Shown here piece after piece: positions 16,794-23,845 of a stretch of DNA of 29,814 nucleotides. The first letter of the stretch is position 1, and the number at the start of each line of letters is the position of its first letter. Location: contig CAKOOH010000011.1 of assembly GCA_934098485.1 (NCBI GenBank), forward strand, positions 1-29,814, in the 5' to 3' direction. The DNA comes from an uncultured Bacilli bacterium (GTDB lineage: Bacteria > Bacillota_I > Bacilli_A > RF39 > UBA660). Below the pieces are notes generated by a model that did not search any database, was not told the DNA's origin, and saw only the letters and a program-made list of their open reading frames with translations. The translations under genes were made by a program, and so were the position numbers.

Positions 16794-18734
16794 TTAAGAT
16801 GTTTTAACTACATATGGATTAGTTGCTGTACCGGTTCCTCCACTTTTAATTTCGGTAGATGATAAAAGTGAGACTGCTGGCCTTACTCCATAGCCATTAT
16901 ATAGAAGGCTTTCATGCATTTGACCACCACTATCTACGTATATTCCATAAGTATATGTGGTGCTATTTTCACTATAATATAAAGAATGATGAGGAGTCAT
17001 TGTCCACCATGCAGAATTTGTATTAGCATATAAATAGTATGTCGTATTAGCATGAGAAAATGAAGATAATACACCGCCGGCAAAGGCTACTTCATCATAT
17101 GTAAGTAAACCGATTTTATATAGTAAGCTGCCACTACCATTTGTTCCTTTTAATTTACCATTGCCATTTAAGGTATCGTTGGCGGTATATCTTGACAAAT
17201 TCGCATCAACATTCGTTTTGTTTATTTTCGAACATAATAAAGTTGGTCCCGTTCCTTGAGCAGGATAATAGTAATCATTGGTATACCCCGCTGAACGATT
17301 ATAGGCAGGAAAATTTATGGTGCTGGTGCTACCGGAATTACTAGTTGTATTTTTATCATTACACCATATTGTATCGGCAAGCATATCATTATAATTTCTT
17401 AATTTTAAATCATACCATGTTTTTAAATTTACTAAAATTTTACTATCAATATTATTTTGAAAGGCAGCGGCAAAGGTGCCAACACTATTACCAGTTCCAT
17501 ACATAAAACCAGTAAATTGACTTAATTCGTATGAACTATTAAACACAGAATTATATGTTGAACCCGAATATTTGGCAAATGCTAAATTATTACCAGTTGT
17601 ATTACAAGGATTTGTAACATTTGAATCATTATGATTGTATAAAGTAATTTTGATTGAGCCATCTCCGGTTACACGCACGATTCTCCAACACATCTTAGCA
17701 AAAACAACAAAATTGTTTGTTACAGCACCTCTATAATAAAATGATGTTCCGTAGTCGTCTTCAGTACGAGCGAATGCTTTTTCACTTGAAGAACTTCTTT
17801 CTTTCCCAGGAGTTGTCGCTGCTTTACCGATGACGTTTTCATTTCTAATTGCGGCAAGTAGTGTTCCATCGTCTGCAGCATACCATCCAGTTGGTGCTTT
17901 TACTTCTTCGCCCGTTTTTTCGGTAAAATATACTTTACAAATGGTATTTCTTGAATCAATACTTGCGATATTTATTATCCATTTGCTACCATTCCATGTC
18001 GCAGTGCCAATAATATTACTAGTACTATTTCCCGGGGCTGTACAACTTATACTGGCATTATAATTATCTGTTTTTGGAAAATTTTCTACTTCCACTCCGT
18101 TTACATAGGCAATTATTTCTAAATCACTTTCCAGAATTCCACTTGCATATCCAATAGAAATCTGTTTTTGTAAAGGAAGTGTATTATGACTATAGCCAGC
18201 GTTTAAGTCTACTTGTATATAATAATCTTTACTATCGGTGTTATCAGTTACTACAGACACAATAATATTATTATTTGCACTTAACGTTCCAGTTATATAT
18301 GGGGTATCAACATTGTACATAACACTTAATGATTCAGGGGTGTCAATAAATTTTGTACAATTTACATCAGTACAAACTCTATAAGTTATCTCATATTTGG
18401 TATCATAATTAATTAAAGAAGTTAATATAATATTAAACTGCTCGGTTTTTCCAGCTTTGGAAAGGATAATACGATCCCCAATGATAGTGTTTGTTGGTAC
18501 TTTTGTTCCTACTGATGAACCTAGTTCGGTATTATTTATAACCATTCGATATTTCAAATCACCAACAGTTACATTAGCACCATTAATACTTTTAGATGTA
18601 GTATATCTAGCAAAAGTCACATTTAATGCTAGACAAAATAGAATTAAAAGCGAAATGAGGCTTAAGTACCCTATTTTTTTATTTTTCTTAACCATATTCC
18701 AAATGTCATTTATTTTATTTTTAAATTTAAACAT
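16794..18734 (-). CDS. Array surface protein 3 (phase-variable promoter candidate)
   Basis: A 646-residue paralogue of surface proteins 1 and 2 and the first member at the right end of the array. The N-terminal ~210 residues are almost identical to protein 2: basic start, hydrophobic segment, FARYTTSKSINGANVTVGDL. The middle diverges, with GTLLAAIRNENVIGKAAT where the others share IKRDNVVGTAAT, then the family reconverges at MCWRIVRVTG. The variable C-terminal segment between WWTMTP and VRPAVSL is the longest of the three and is rich in Tyr and Ser. Its promoter has the optimal 17-bp spacing. Its downstream hairpin has been displaced by an IS30 remnant. Confidence 0.75.
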   Translation of the reverse strand: MFKFKNKINDIWNMVKKNKKIGYLSLISLLILFCLALNVTFARYTTSKSINGANVTVGDLKYRMVINNTELGSSVGTKVPTNTIIGDRIILSKAGKTEQFNIILTSLINYDTKYEITYRVCTDVNCTKFIDTPESLSVMYNVDTPYITGTLSANNNIIVSVVTDNTDSKDYYIQVDLNAGYSHNTLPLQKQISIGYASGILESDLEIIAYVNGVEVENFPKTDNYNASISCTAPGNSTSNIIGTATWNGSKWIINIASIDSRNTICKVYFTEKTGEEVKAPTGWYAADDGTLLAAIRNENVIGKAATTPGKERSSSSEKAFARTEDDYGTSFYYRGAVTNNFVVFAKMCWRIVRVTGDGSIKITLYNHNDSNVTNPCNTTGNNLAFAKYSGSTYNSVFNSSYELSQFTGFMYGTGNSVGTFAAAFQNNIDSKILVNLKTWYDLKLRNYNDMLADTIWCNDKNTTSNSGSTSTINFPAYNRSAGYTNDYYYPAQGTGPTLLCSKINKTNVDANLSRYTANDTLNGNGKLKGTNGSGSLLYKIGLLTYDEVAFAGGVLSSFSHANTTYYLYANTNSAWWTMTPHHSLYYSENSTTYTYGIYVDSGGQMHESLLYNGYGVRPAVSLLSSTEIKSGGTGTATNPYVVKTS

Positions 18735-18761
18735 ATAAAATCACCCGATATTTTCTATATA

Positions 18762-18790
18762 ATTATACTAATAACCCCCCCCCACGTCAA
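18762..18790 (-). promoter_or_regulatory. Array promoter copy 5, G9 spacer, surface protein 3
   Basis: TTGACG (18785-18790), a 17-bp spacer containing nine G (18775-18783), TATAAT (18762-18767). Cassette homology ends at about 18822: only the left hairpin arm (18813-18820) remains, marking the right-hand boundary of the array. Confidence 0.9.
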
Positions 18791-18943
18791 GTTAATATTC
18801 TGCATACAAAAAGTCTATGGTATTAACCGAAAATTGTGTAAATTTGTAAATTATTTAATAGTATGAGTAAATTATATCTTAATTATTCATATAAAAACAA
18901 AAATTCGCACGTCTTGTGTGGGATAAAATTGTTATATTTTGTC

Positions 18944-18971
18944 AAAAAAACTTACGAGTAAAATTCGTAAG
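18944..18971 (-). terminator. Terminator of the ftsEX-peptidase operon
   Basis: A perfect 7-bp stem (18951-18957 with 18965-18971) with a seven-base loop is followed leftward by seven T, directly after the peptidase stop. Confidence 0.88.
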
Positions 18972-18972
18972 T

Positions 18973-20175
18973 TTATCTTGAATACCAATAAGTATATTTA
19001 TTTGGTAATTTTAATATTTTTTGTGGATCTAATGTTTTAGCTAGGAAGGTACTATAACTTGAATATGTACTTCCATACCATCCTTCAGCAATTGTAAAGT
19101 GTAAGTGAGCACCGGTTGAGCAGCTTTCCCAACTTTGAGTTTTGCTTCCACCACCAACAAGACCAATTACGGTGTTACTAGTAACAGAGTCACCTACTTT
19201 AACATTAATACTAAGTAGGTGTAAATATGCCGTTGTATATTTTTTTCCATTAATAGTGTGATAAATATATACTTGTTTACCACCACAAGTTTTTTTAGAG
19301 GTATTACTTATGATCATACCTACTTTACCATTAGCAGAAGCATATACATTGGTCCCTTCTTTATTACCACCAATATCAGTACCTGAATGAAATTTGGAAT
19401 AACCATATATTGGGTGGATACGATAACCAAAATAACTAGTAATAGTTCCTTTAACTAATGGTTTTCTAAAACCGGTATCACCTTTTACATTTACACAGTC
19501 ATCTAAATTTTCATTTTCTTTACATCCTAAGTTAGTATAATATTTGATTAATTCACTCGTAGCATCTATTTCATCTTGGATATCCATAGTAATTTCGGTT
19601 ATTTCGGATAAATCATTATTTAATGAAGAAATACTTTTTTCTAAGGAAGCTATATTTTTATTTAATTCAATTTCTTTAGCTTCTAAATCTTTTTGAAGCT
19701 CCTCATTTTTTGTTATTTTATTTTTCCATGAATCGATTTGAGCATCTTTAAAATCTATTAATTGTTCTAAGATGCCATAACGATATATTAAGTCAGCATA
19801 ACTAGTAGCGTTAAATAAGTATTCTAAGTAAATATTATCACTTTTAGATTGCTGATATTGATTTAAGAGTTCTTTAATTGATTCTTTACCTTTAGAAATA
19901 TCAAAGGTTAAATCTTCTATTTCCTTTTTAGCTTCTTCTATTTTGTTACGCCCTTCATCAATTTCATTTTTAGAGTTATAAATATTATTTTTAGCAGAAT
20001 TTATTTGGGATTTAGTGTTTCTCTTTTTAGCATCTTGCGTACTTTTTTGTTTTTTTAAATTATTTAAAGCGGTTCTAAGTTCAGCAAGAGTTTTTGCATC
20101 AGAGGATGCGTTTACAAAACTAACACTACTAAACATAATAATTAAAGCAAATATAATAATCTTAATTTTTCTCAT
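18973..20175 (-). CDS. Secreted M23 peptidase, FtsEX-linked murein hydrolase
   Basis: A 400-residue exported protein. Residues 1-23 are a signal peptide ending near VNAS. About 26-215 are a long coiled coil of the EnvC/PcsB/CwlO type. The LytM (M23) domain begins near 236: Zn ligands H263 and D267 in FHSGTDIG and H359 in AHLHF, with H319 (YLHL) and H357 as catalytic partners. All key residues are present, so it should be an active peptidoglycan endopeptidase, unlike activator-only EnvC homologues. Its start overlaps the ftsX stop (ATGA). FtsEX recruits and triggers coiled-coil hydrolases at division sites, and the operon argues that this is its effector. Confidence 0.92.
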   Translation of the reverse strand: MRKIKIIIFALIIMFSSVSFVNASSDAKTLAELRTALNNLKKQKSTQDAKKRNTKSQINSAKNNIYNSKNEIDEGRNKIEEAKKEIEDLTFDISKGKESIKELLNQYQQSKSDNIYLEYLFNATSYADLIYRYGILEQLIDFKDAQIDSWKNKITKNEELQKDLEAKEIELNKNIASLEKSISSLNNDLSEITEITMDIQDEIDATSELIKYYTNLGCKENENLDDCVNVKGDTGFRKPLVKGTITSYFGYRIHPIYGYSKFHSGTDIGGNKEGTNVYASANGKVGMIISNTSKKTCGGKQVYIYHTINGKKYTTAYLHLLSINVKVGDSVTSNTVIGLVGGGSKTQSWESCSTGAHLHFTIAEGWYGSTYSSYSTFLAKTLDPQKILKLPNKYTYWYSR

Positions 20176-21080
20176 ATTGTTAAGTACTTTCTAACCGCTT
20201 TTACTGAGGCTAACATACCAACCACGGTTCCAATTAAAGCTAAATACAATGATATTCTATAGATAATAGTTCCGGGAGCTGATAATTTAATTAGGCTCAT
20301 AAAATTAGACGGTGATGAAATGGTTAATTCATTATATGCAAAGGTATAGCCAAATATCGTTATTAGAATAGGAATAATAGAACCAAATAGTCCGATTAGA
20401 AATCCTTCAATTAAAAATGGTAATTTTATAACGGTATTGCTAGTACCTACTAGTCTCATAATATCTATTTCATTTTTACGGCTAAAAATAGTTATTTTGA
20501 TAGTGTTATTTATTAAGAAGGTGGTAACTAAGATTAGTCCGATAACTAAAATGATAGTTCCTTTTCTTACAACATCAAATACTTTAATCATATAGTTAAC
20601 ACTATCTTCACCATATTTTACTTTTTCAACTTTATCTAAATTCTTAATGGTAGTAGCTGTTTCATTAATATCTTTTATGTCTTCAACTTCAATAACGTAA
20701 GAATCCTGAAATGGATTTTCATCATCACCAAAGGCACCAATTAATTTAGAAAAATCATCATTTTCTTTTTGAATTTCTTCTTTTACTTCTTCTTTGGATT
20801 TAAAAACGACATTTTTGACATTATCAATTTTTTTAAGCTTATCGGTTAAATCTGTTAATTCTTCAGCAGTTACAGATTTATCAATAAATACAGATATAGT
20901 CATTTCTTTTTCAATATCTTTAGTAATATTATTTACATTGTAGGAGATTAAAAAACCAATGGCCACTAATACTAAAGTAATTATTGTACAAGTTATAGAG
21001 GCCATACTTAGAGAAAAGTTACGAATGATACTTTTTCCAGCATTAGCGATACTTCTACCAATTATTCTAAATATTCTCAT
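20172..21080 (-). CDS. ftsX: Cell division protein FtsX
   Basis: A 302-residue FtsX with the family's topology: one membrane helix near 29-50, an extracellular domain of about 110 residues (residues 55-170, with the FKSKEEV and SYVIEV segments), and three more helices near 173-195, 217-248 and 272-297. The external domain binds the coiled coil of the murein hydrolase encoded next. It overlaps ftsE by 14 nt and the peptidase by 4 nt, so the three proteins are likely made together. Confidence 0.95.
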   Translation of the reverse strand: MRIFRIIGRSIANAGKSIIRNFSLSMASITCTIITLVLVAIGFLISYNVNNITKDIEKEMTISVFIDKSVTAEELTDLTDKLKKIDNVKNVVFKSKEEVKEEIQKENDDFSKLIGAFGDDENPFQDSYVIEVEDIKDINETATTIKNLDKVEKVKYGEDSVNYMIKVFDVVRKGTIILVIGLILVTTFLINNTIKITIFSRKNEIDIMRLVGTSNTVIKLPFLIEGFLIGLFGSIIPILITIFGYTFAYNELTISSPSNFMSLIKLSAPGTIIYRISLYLALIGTVVGMLASVKAVRKYLTI

Positions 21081-21768
21081 TTACTTTATAACTTCCTTTC
21101 AAGTAATCGCCATCTATAATTCCATCTTTGACAACTACTACTCTTTTCTTCATGCGATTTACGATATCTTTATCATGGGTGGCCATTACAACAGTAGTTC
21201 CTAGTTCTTTATTGATTTTGTCGATGACATCCATAATTTCTTTTGAGGTGTCAGGATCTAGGTTACCTGTTGGTTCATCACAAAGTAATAATTTTGGCTT
21301 ATTTACTATAGCTCTTGCAATACAGACTCTTTGCTGCTCACCACCAGATAATTCATGAGGAAAGCTTCTAGTTTTATCTGATAAGCCGACCTGCTCTAAG
21401 GCAGATAATACAAGGGGTCTAATTTCTTTAGATGATAGACCGTAGCTTTCTAAAGGATATGCAACATTTTCATATGCTGTAAGTTTTGGTAATAATTTAT
21501 AGTCTTGAAATACGATGCCAATTTTTCTTCTTAATTTATAAATTTTACTATTTCTTAATTTAACTACATTTACACCGCCAACAGTGACACTGCCTTTGGT
21601 GGGTTTTTCTTCACGATATAATAGTTTAATAAGAGTAGATTTTCCGCTAGCGGTGTGGCCGATTACAAAAACAAAATCGCCTTTTTTGATGCGAAGGTTA
21701 ACTCCGGCTAAAGCGGTCACTCCATTTTTATATACTTTATATGTATCTTTAAATTCTATAAATTCCAT
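21067..21768 (-). CDS. ftsE: Cell division ATP-binding protein FtsE
   Basis: A 233-residue ABC ATPase. Walker A is GHTASGKST, the signature is LSGGEQQRV, Walker B is LLLCDEPTGNLD, and the switch His is in MATHDKDIV. Paired with FtsX it forms the mechanotransmission complex that couples ATP hydrolysis in the cytosol to hydrolase activation outside. It is the first gene of the operon; AAGGTGG (21778-21784) precedes its ATG. Confidence 0.96.
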   Translation of the reverse strand: MEFIEFKDTYKVYKNGVTALAGVNLRIKKGDFVFVIGHTASGKSTLIKLLYREEKPTKGSVTVGGVNVVKLRNSKIYKLRRKIGIVFQDYKLLPKLTAYENVAYPLESYGLSSKEIRPLVLSALEQVGLSDKTRSFPHELSGGEQQRVCIARAIVNKPKLLLCDEPTGNLDPDTSKEIMDVIDKINKELGTTVVMATHDKDIVNRMKKRVVVVKDGIIDGDYLKGSYKVNENI

Positions 21769-21793
21769 TATTACATACCACCTTATAATTATG

Positions 21794-21803
21794 ATTATAT
21801 CAT
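21794..21803 (-). promoter_or_regulatory. Extended -10 promoter of ftsE
   Basis: Leftward TGATATAAT (TGn extension plus perfect -10, TATAAT at 21794-21799) lies 25 nt before the ftsE ATG. No clear -35 box is present, as is common for extended -10 promoters. Confidence 0.6.
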
Positions 21804-21865
21804 AAAATCAATTTATTTTTTTACCAATAGCTGGATTTGACAATTTTTAGGAAGCATTTTACATT

Positions 21866-21918
21866 AGCGAATATAACAATTATTTTTATTGTTTAGTAAA
21901 AACTTTTTAATGTTCGCT
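21866..21918. repeat. Nested inverted repeat beside the toxin promoter
   Basis: The outer arms AGCGAATAT (21866-21874) and ATGTTCGCT (21910-21918) have one mismatch. Between them lies a second perfect pair, AACAAT (21875-21880) and ATTGTT (21888-21893). The right outer arm touches the toxin -35 box, so it could be an operator. No T run follows, so it does not look like a terminator. Confidence 0.45.
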
Positions 21919-21946
21919 TGTTTTACCTAATTTCCTTTTATATAAT
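21918..21946 (+). promoter_or_regulatory. Promoter of the putative toxin mRNA
   Basis: TTGTTT (21918-21923), 17 bp, TATAAT (21941-21946). Transcription would start near 21953 and give a leader of about 59 nt. A weaker TTGACA-17-TACATT pair lies at 21837-21865. Confidence 0.75.
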
Positions 21947-21967
21947 TTTAACAGGAACATTTGATGT

Positions 21968-22002
21968 GAGTGTCGTCCTCCAATCTTGAAAAAGAAGGGA
22001 GG
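21968..22002 (+). promoter_or_regulatory. Leader structure able to hide the toxin ribosome binding site
   Basis: CCTCC (21977-21981) is complementary to GGAGG inside the ribosome binding site (21998-22002). GAGTGTC (21968-21974) is complementary to GACACTC just at the toxin stop (22103-22109), so the 5' and 3' ends of the mRNA could also pair. Both are typical of type I toxin messages. Confidence 0.6.
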
Positions 22003-22011
22003 TAGATAGAA

Positions 22012-22104
22012 ATGAAAAAAAGAACTTTTATAATAAAAGTCCTTCGCCTTATTGCTATCATTTTATTACTCCTTACCTTATTGGTAATAGCAATAAAAAT
22101 ATGA
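22012..22104 (+). CDS. Putative type I toxin, 30-residue membrane peptide
   Basis: A small gene below usual annotation cut-offs. ATG at 22012 follows a strong GGGAGG ribosome binding site at a 9-nt distance. The peptide has a basic N-terminus (MKKRTFIIKVLR) followed by an unbroken run of about 16 hydrophobic residues and a final KI. That pattern fits membrane-acting type I toxins such as the TxpA/BsrG, Fst and Ldr classes, although I see no sequence match to a named family. It has its own promoter, leader structure, 3' hairpin and terminator, and an antisense gene covers the whole frame. It could instead be a small regulatory membrane peptide, but the antisense arrangement favours a toxin. 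Confidence 0.7.
   Translation: MKKRTFIIKVLRLIAIILLLLTLLVIAIKI
22015..22042 (-). terminator. Terminator of the antisense RNA inside the toxin frame
   Basis: A 7-bp stem (22034-22040 with 22024-22030, plus flanking G-U and G-C pairs, loop of 3) is followed leftward by TTCTTTTTTT. The toxin's early codons therefore double as the T tract. Confidence 0.65.
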
Positions 22105-22131
22105 CACTCTTTCAAATCTGATTGAGTGTCA
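22102..22131 (+). promoter_or_regulatory. Hairpin at the toxin stop codon
   Basis: TGACACTC (22102-22109, including the TGA stop) pairs with GAGTGTCA (22124-22131). An inner TCA/TGA pair is separated from it by a symmetric TT internal loop. It is likely an mRNA stability element or the loop that first contacts the antisense RNA. Confidence 0.65.
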
Positions 22132-22144
22132 ATACTAAGTTTTT

Positions 22145-22190
22145 AGAGGCGACATTCACTTGCAGAATCGAATGTTCCTCTTTTTTATTT
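22145..22190 (+). terminator. Terminator of the toxin mRNA
   Basis: AGAGG (22145-22149) plus ACATTC (22152-22157) pair with GAATGT (22170-22175) plus CCTCT (22177-22181), followed by TTTTTTATTTT. Confidence 0.8.
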
Positions 22191-22217
22191 TATGCAAGAA
22201 TCCTTGCTTACATACTA

Positions 22218-22246
22218 ATAATAGCATGAAATATTGTTATTGTCAA
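22218..22246 (-). promoter_or_regulatory. Promoter of the antisense RNA
   Basis: TTGACA (22241-22246), exactly 17 bp, TATTAT (22218-22223) on the minus strand. It is closer to consensus than the toxin promoter, as expected if the antitoxin is in excess. Confidence 0.8.
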
Positions 22247-22274
22247 AAATTACTACTATATAATAACTACAGTC

Positions 22275-22302
22275 ATAAAAAAATCCCTAAAATAAAGGGA
22301 TT
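22275..22302 (-). terminator. Terminator of tRNA-Arg
   Basis: AATCCCT/AGGGATT arms (22282-22288 with 22296-22302) with loop AAAATAA are followed leftward by T. The stem-loop is identical to the one behind tRNA-Glu at the window end. Confidence 0.85.
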
Positions 22303-22312
22303 AATTTCAAAG

Positions 22313-22389
22313 TGGTGTCTCCGACGTGATTCGAACACGTGACCCTACGCTTAGAAGGCGTATGCTCTATCCAGCTGAGCTACGGAGAC
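22313..22389 (-). tRNA. tRNA-Arg (anticodon TCT)
   Basis: A complete 77-nt cloverleaf. The acceptor GTCTCCG pairs with CGGAGAC. The D arm has GCTC/GAGC, the anticodon stem is TACGC/GCGTA with loop CTTCTAA (anticodon TCT, reading AGA/AGG), and the T loop is TTCGAAT. The discriminator is A and the 3' CCA is encoded. Confidence 0.97.
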
Positions 22390-22409
22390 AAGTTCAACTG
22401 AACAAATTA

Positions 22410-22438
22410 ATTATATAATAATTTTTTTAGATATTCAA
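22410..22438 (-). promoter_or_regulatory. Promoter of tRNA-Arg
   Basis: TTGAAT (22433-22438), 17 bp, TATAAT (22410-22415) read leftward; the start would be about 14 nt before the tRNA. Confidence 0.75.
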
Positions 22439-22472
22439 GCATTTTTAATAAAAAGTTTAAAAATTTAGAAAT

Positions 22473-23477
22473 TTAGAATATATCCATATATTTTTGATAT
22501 TTAGTAAGTAATCCATTGTGATTTTTAGTAAATGATGGTTTTATTTGAAAAATACCAGGATATGAATTTCCTTCGATAATGACAGGGCCATCATTAGTTA
22601 TAGCAACATCCCAGCCAACATATCTAACTTTAGGAACTAGTTTAGATGCATCTTTTACCATTCGGCAGGCTTCTTCATACATTGGAACAGTAAAGCCAGT
22701 TATTTCGGCTTTAGTTAAAGGGTGAACACTATAACAATGATCTTCCTGATCGATGGCAGGAGCAATAACTTTTCCTTCTTCATTTAAAAAGGTATACATG
22801 CTGCCACTACTAAAATTATCAGTTACTCCCCCATTACCAATTTTAAAGATACTATTTAAAATAACAACATCATTTTGGTCAGTAATAAAGGTAAATAATC
22901 TTAAGGTGTTAACAGAATCTTTATATAATTTGTTTATTTCATCATGTTGTTTAATGCATTCTTCACATAAAGTGCTTTTAGATATTAAGATATTTTCATA
23001 TAAGGCATCTTTGTCAGTATCTTTATCTATTACATATTTAGTTATTCCATGGCCGCCAGAACCATCTACCGGCTTACAGATAATTTCCGTATGCTTATTT
23101 ATAAATTTCATAAATTCCGCTTTATTATTTTTGTTTATGACAATATAATCTCGTTTTAAGTATTTTTTAAATATTTCATTAAAGATTTCTTTGTTATCAA
23201 ATTTATAAAATTCTTTAGGCTCATTATAAGTTTTAATTATTAAGTTATTTTTGGTACGAGTTAAATATGTTTTTCTTTCTTTACGGGTTAAATTATAAAA
23301 TTCAAATTCTTGATAGTCGTAGTAACCAGCGCCGTATTTAATGCCACAGTAAATAATATCTATTAAAATAAAAAGAGATAATTTATGGGTTTTTTTAGCA
23401 ATTTTTTTGGCAATTTTAAACATGTTTTTTACGTTTAAGGATTTTAGACATTTTAAAATATATTTTAGTTTATTCAT
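22473..23477 (-). CDS. ATP-grasp enzyme, sugar-transfer-associated type
   Basis: A 334-residue ATP-grasp protein. The N-terminal ~100 residues are basic with a hydrophobic patch near 35-50. The ATP-grasp core follows: IICKPVDGSGGHGI (phosphate-binding loop, about 135-150), CEECIKQHDEINKLYKDSVNTLR, and the metal-binding C-terminal motif VGWDVAI-IIEGNSYPG. This layout matches the sugar-transfer-associated ATP-grasp family often found near cell-surface polysaccharide genes; the substrate is unknown. An upstream in-frame TTG at 23489 exists, but ATG at 23477 follows a GGTGAT site. It comes 33 nt after the 111-residue gene, so it may be the last gene of the spoIIP operon. Confidence 0.75.
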   Translation of the reverse strand: MNKLKYILKCLKSLNVKNMFKIAKKIAKKTHKLSLFILIDIIYCGIKYGAGYYDYQEFEFYNLTRKERKTYLTRTKNNLIIKTYNEPKEFYKFDNKEIFNEIFKKYLKRDYIVINKNNKAEFMKFINKHTEIICKPVDGSGGHGITKYVIDKDTDKDALYENILISKSTLCEECIKQHDEINKLYKDSVNTLRLFTFITDQNDVVILNSIFKIGNGGVTDNFSSGSMYTFLNEEGKVIAPAIDQEDHCYSVHPLTKAEITGFTVPMYEEACRMVKDASKLVPKVRYVGWDVAITNDGPVIIEGNSYPGIFQIKPSFTKNHNGLLTKYQKYMDIF

Positions 23478-23509
23478 GATAATCACCAAATTAATATTAG
23501 CATAGTTTG

Positions 23510-23845
23510 TTAACTAAATAAAGCCTTTAAGAGTTTAATTATGTAACCTACTCCGTCATTAAGAATTGTATCAATAGAGTTACTGATGGTGTAGCCAATT
23601 TTTGATGATAAACTTTTATAGTCATCATCATGAACTTCAATGTAATCTTTAATATCAACATTTTTGCCATTTGCTACATCATCTTCAAAGGCTTTGATGG
23701 CTTCTTTCGTTAAGGCAGTTTTACTTGATATTTTTTTTTCATAATAACCGGTTGAAGAGGCAAAATATAATAAACAAAAAATAATAACTAAGGTGGTAAA
23801 AATAAATTTAAATCTTTTTTTAGCCTTGCTTGGTTTGGTTTCCAT
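23510..23845 (-). CDS. Small membrane protein next to spoIIP, unknown function
   Basis: I do not recognise a named family. The 111-residue protein has a basic N-terminus, one membrane helix (about 14-30), an acidic extracytoplasmic middle (KEAIKAFEDDVANGKNVDIKDYIEVHDDDY) and an amphipathic or hydrophobic C-terminal helix (GVGYIIKLLKALFS). Its start shares a base with the spoIIP stop (TAATG) and it has a GGAGGT ribosome binding site. The coupling suggests a partner of SpoIIP at the membrane, which is inferred from position only. Confidence 0.65.
   Translation of the reverse strand: METKPSKAKKRFKFIFTTLVIIFCLLYFASSTGYYEKKISSKTALTKEAIKAFEDDVANGKNVDIKDYIEVHDDDYKSLSSKIGYTISNSIDTILNDGVGYIIKLLKALFS

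Larger units (their letters stand above)
22015..22211 (-). ncRNA. Putative antisense antitoxin RNA
   Basis: The predicted RNA of about 195 nt starts near 22211, from the TTGACA-17-TATTAT promoter at 22218-22246. It runs leftward across the toxin mRNA's terminator, 3' hairpin and almost the entire toxin frame. It would end at an intrinsic terminator formed by ACTTTTA/TAAAAGT arms (22024-22040) followed by a T run over the toxin's own AAA AAA codons. It would be fully complementary to the toxin message and act by blocking translation or recruiting RNase III, whose gene is in this window. It is predicted from sequence only. Confidence 0.65.

Noticed and set aside
11831..18734. Diversity-generating retroelement target genes
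   Set aside because: The lectin-like variable segment is suggestive, but there is no reverse transcriptase or template repeat in the window, and the paralogues differ by indels and over long stretches, not only at adenine positions.
11741..18783. G-quadruplex elements in the promoters
   Set aside because: Each promoter has a single G run; no group of four runs is close enough to form an intramolecular quadruplex.
11728..18820. CRISPR-like spaced repeats
   Set aside because: The repeated ~100-bp units are separated by 1.5-3 kb genes and are promoters with terminators, not repeat-spacer units.
11728..18820. Invertible promoter system
   Set aside because: All copies point the same way, the hairpin arms are short terminator stems outside the promoter, and no invertase gene is in the window.
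22160..22342. 60-residue open frame on the plus strand
   Set aside because: It starts in the toxin terminator and runs through another terminator into the tRNA-Arg gene; it is not a plausible coding region.
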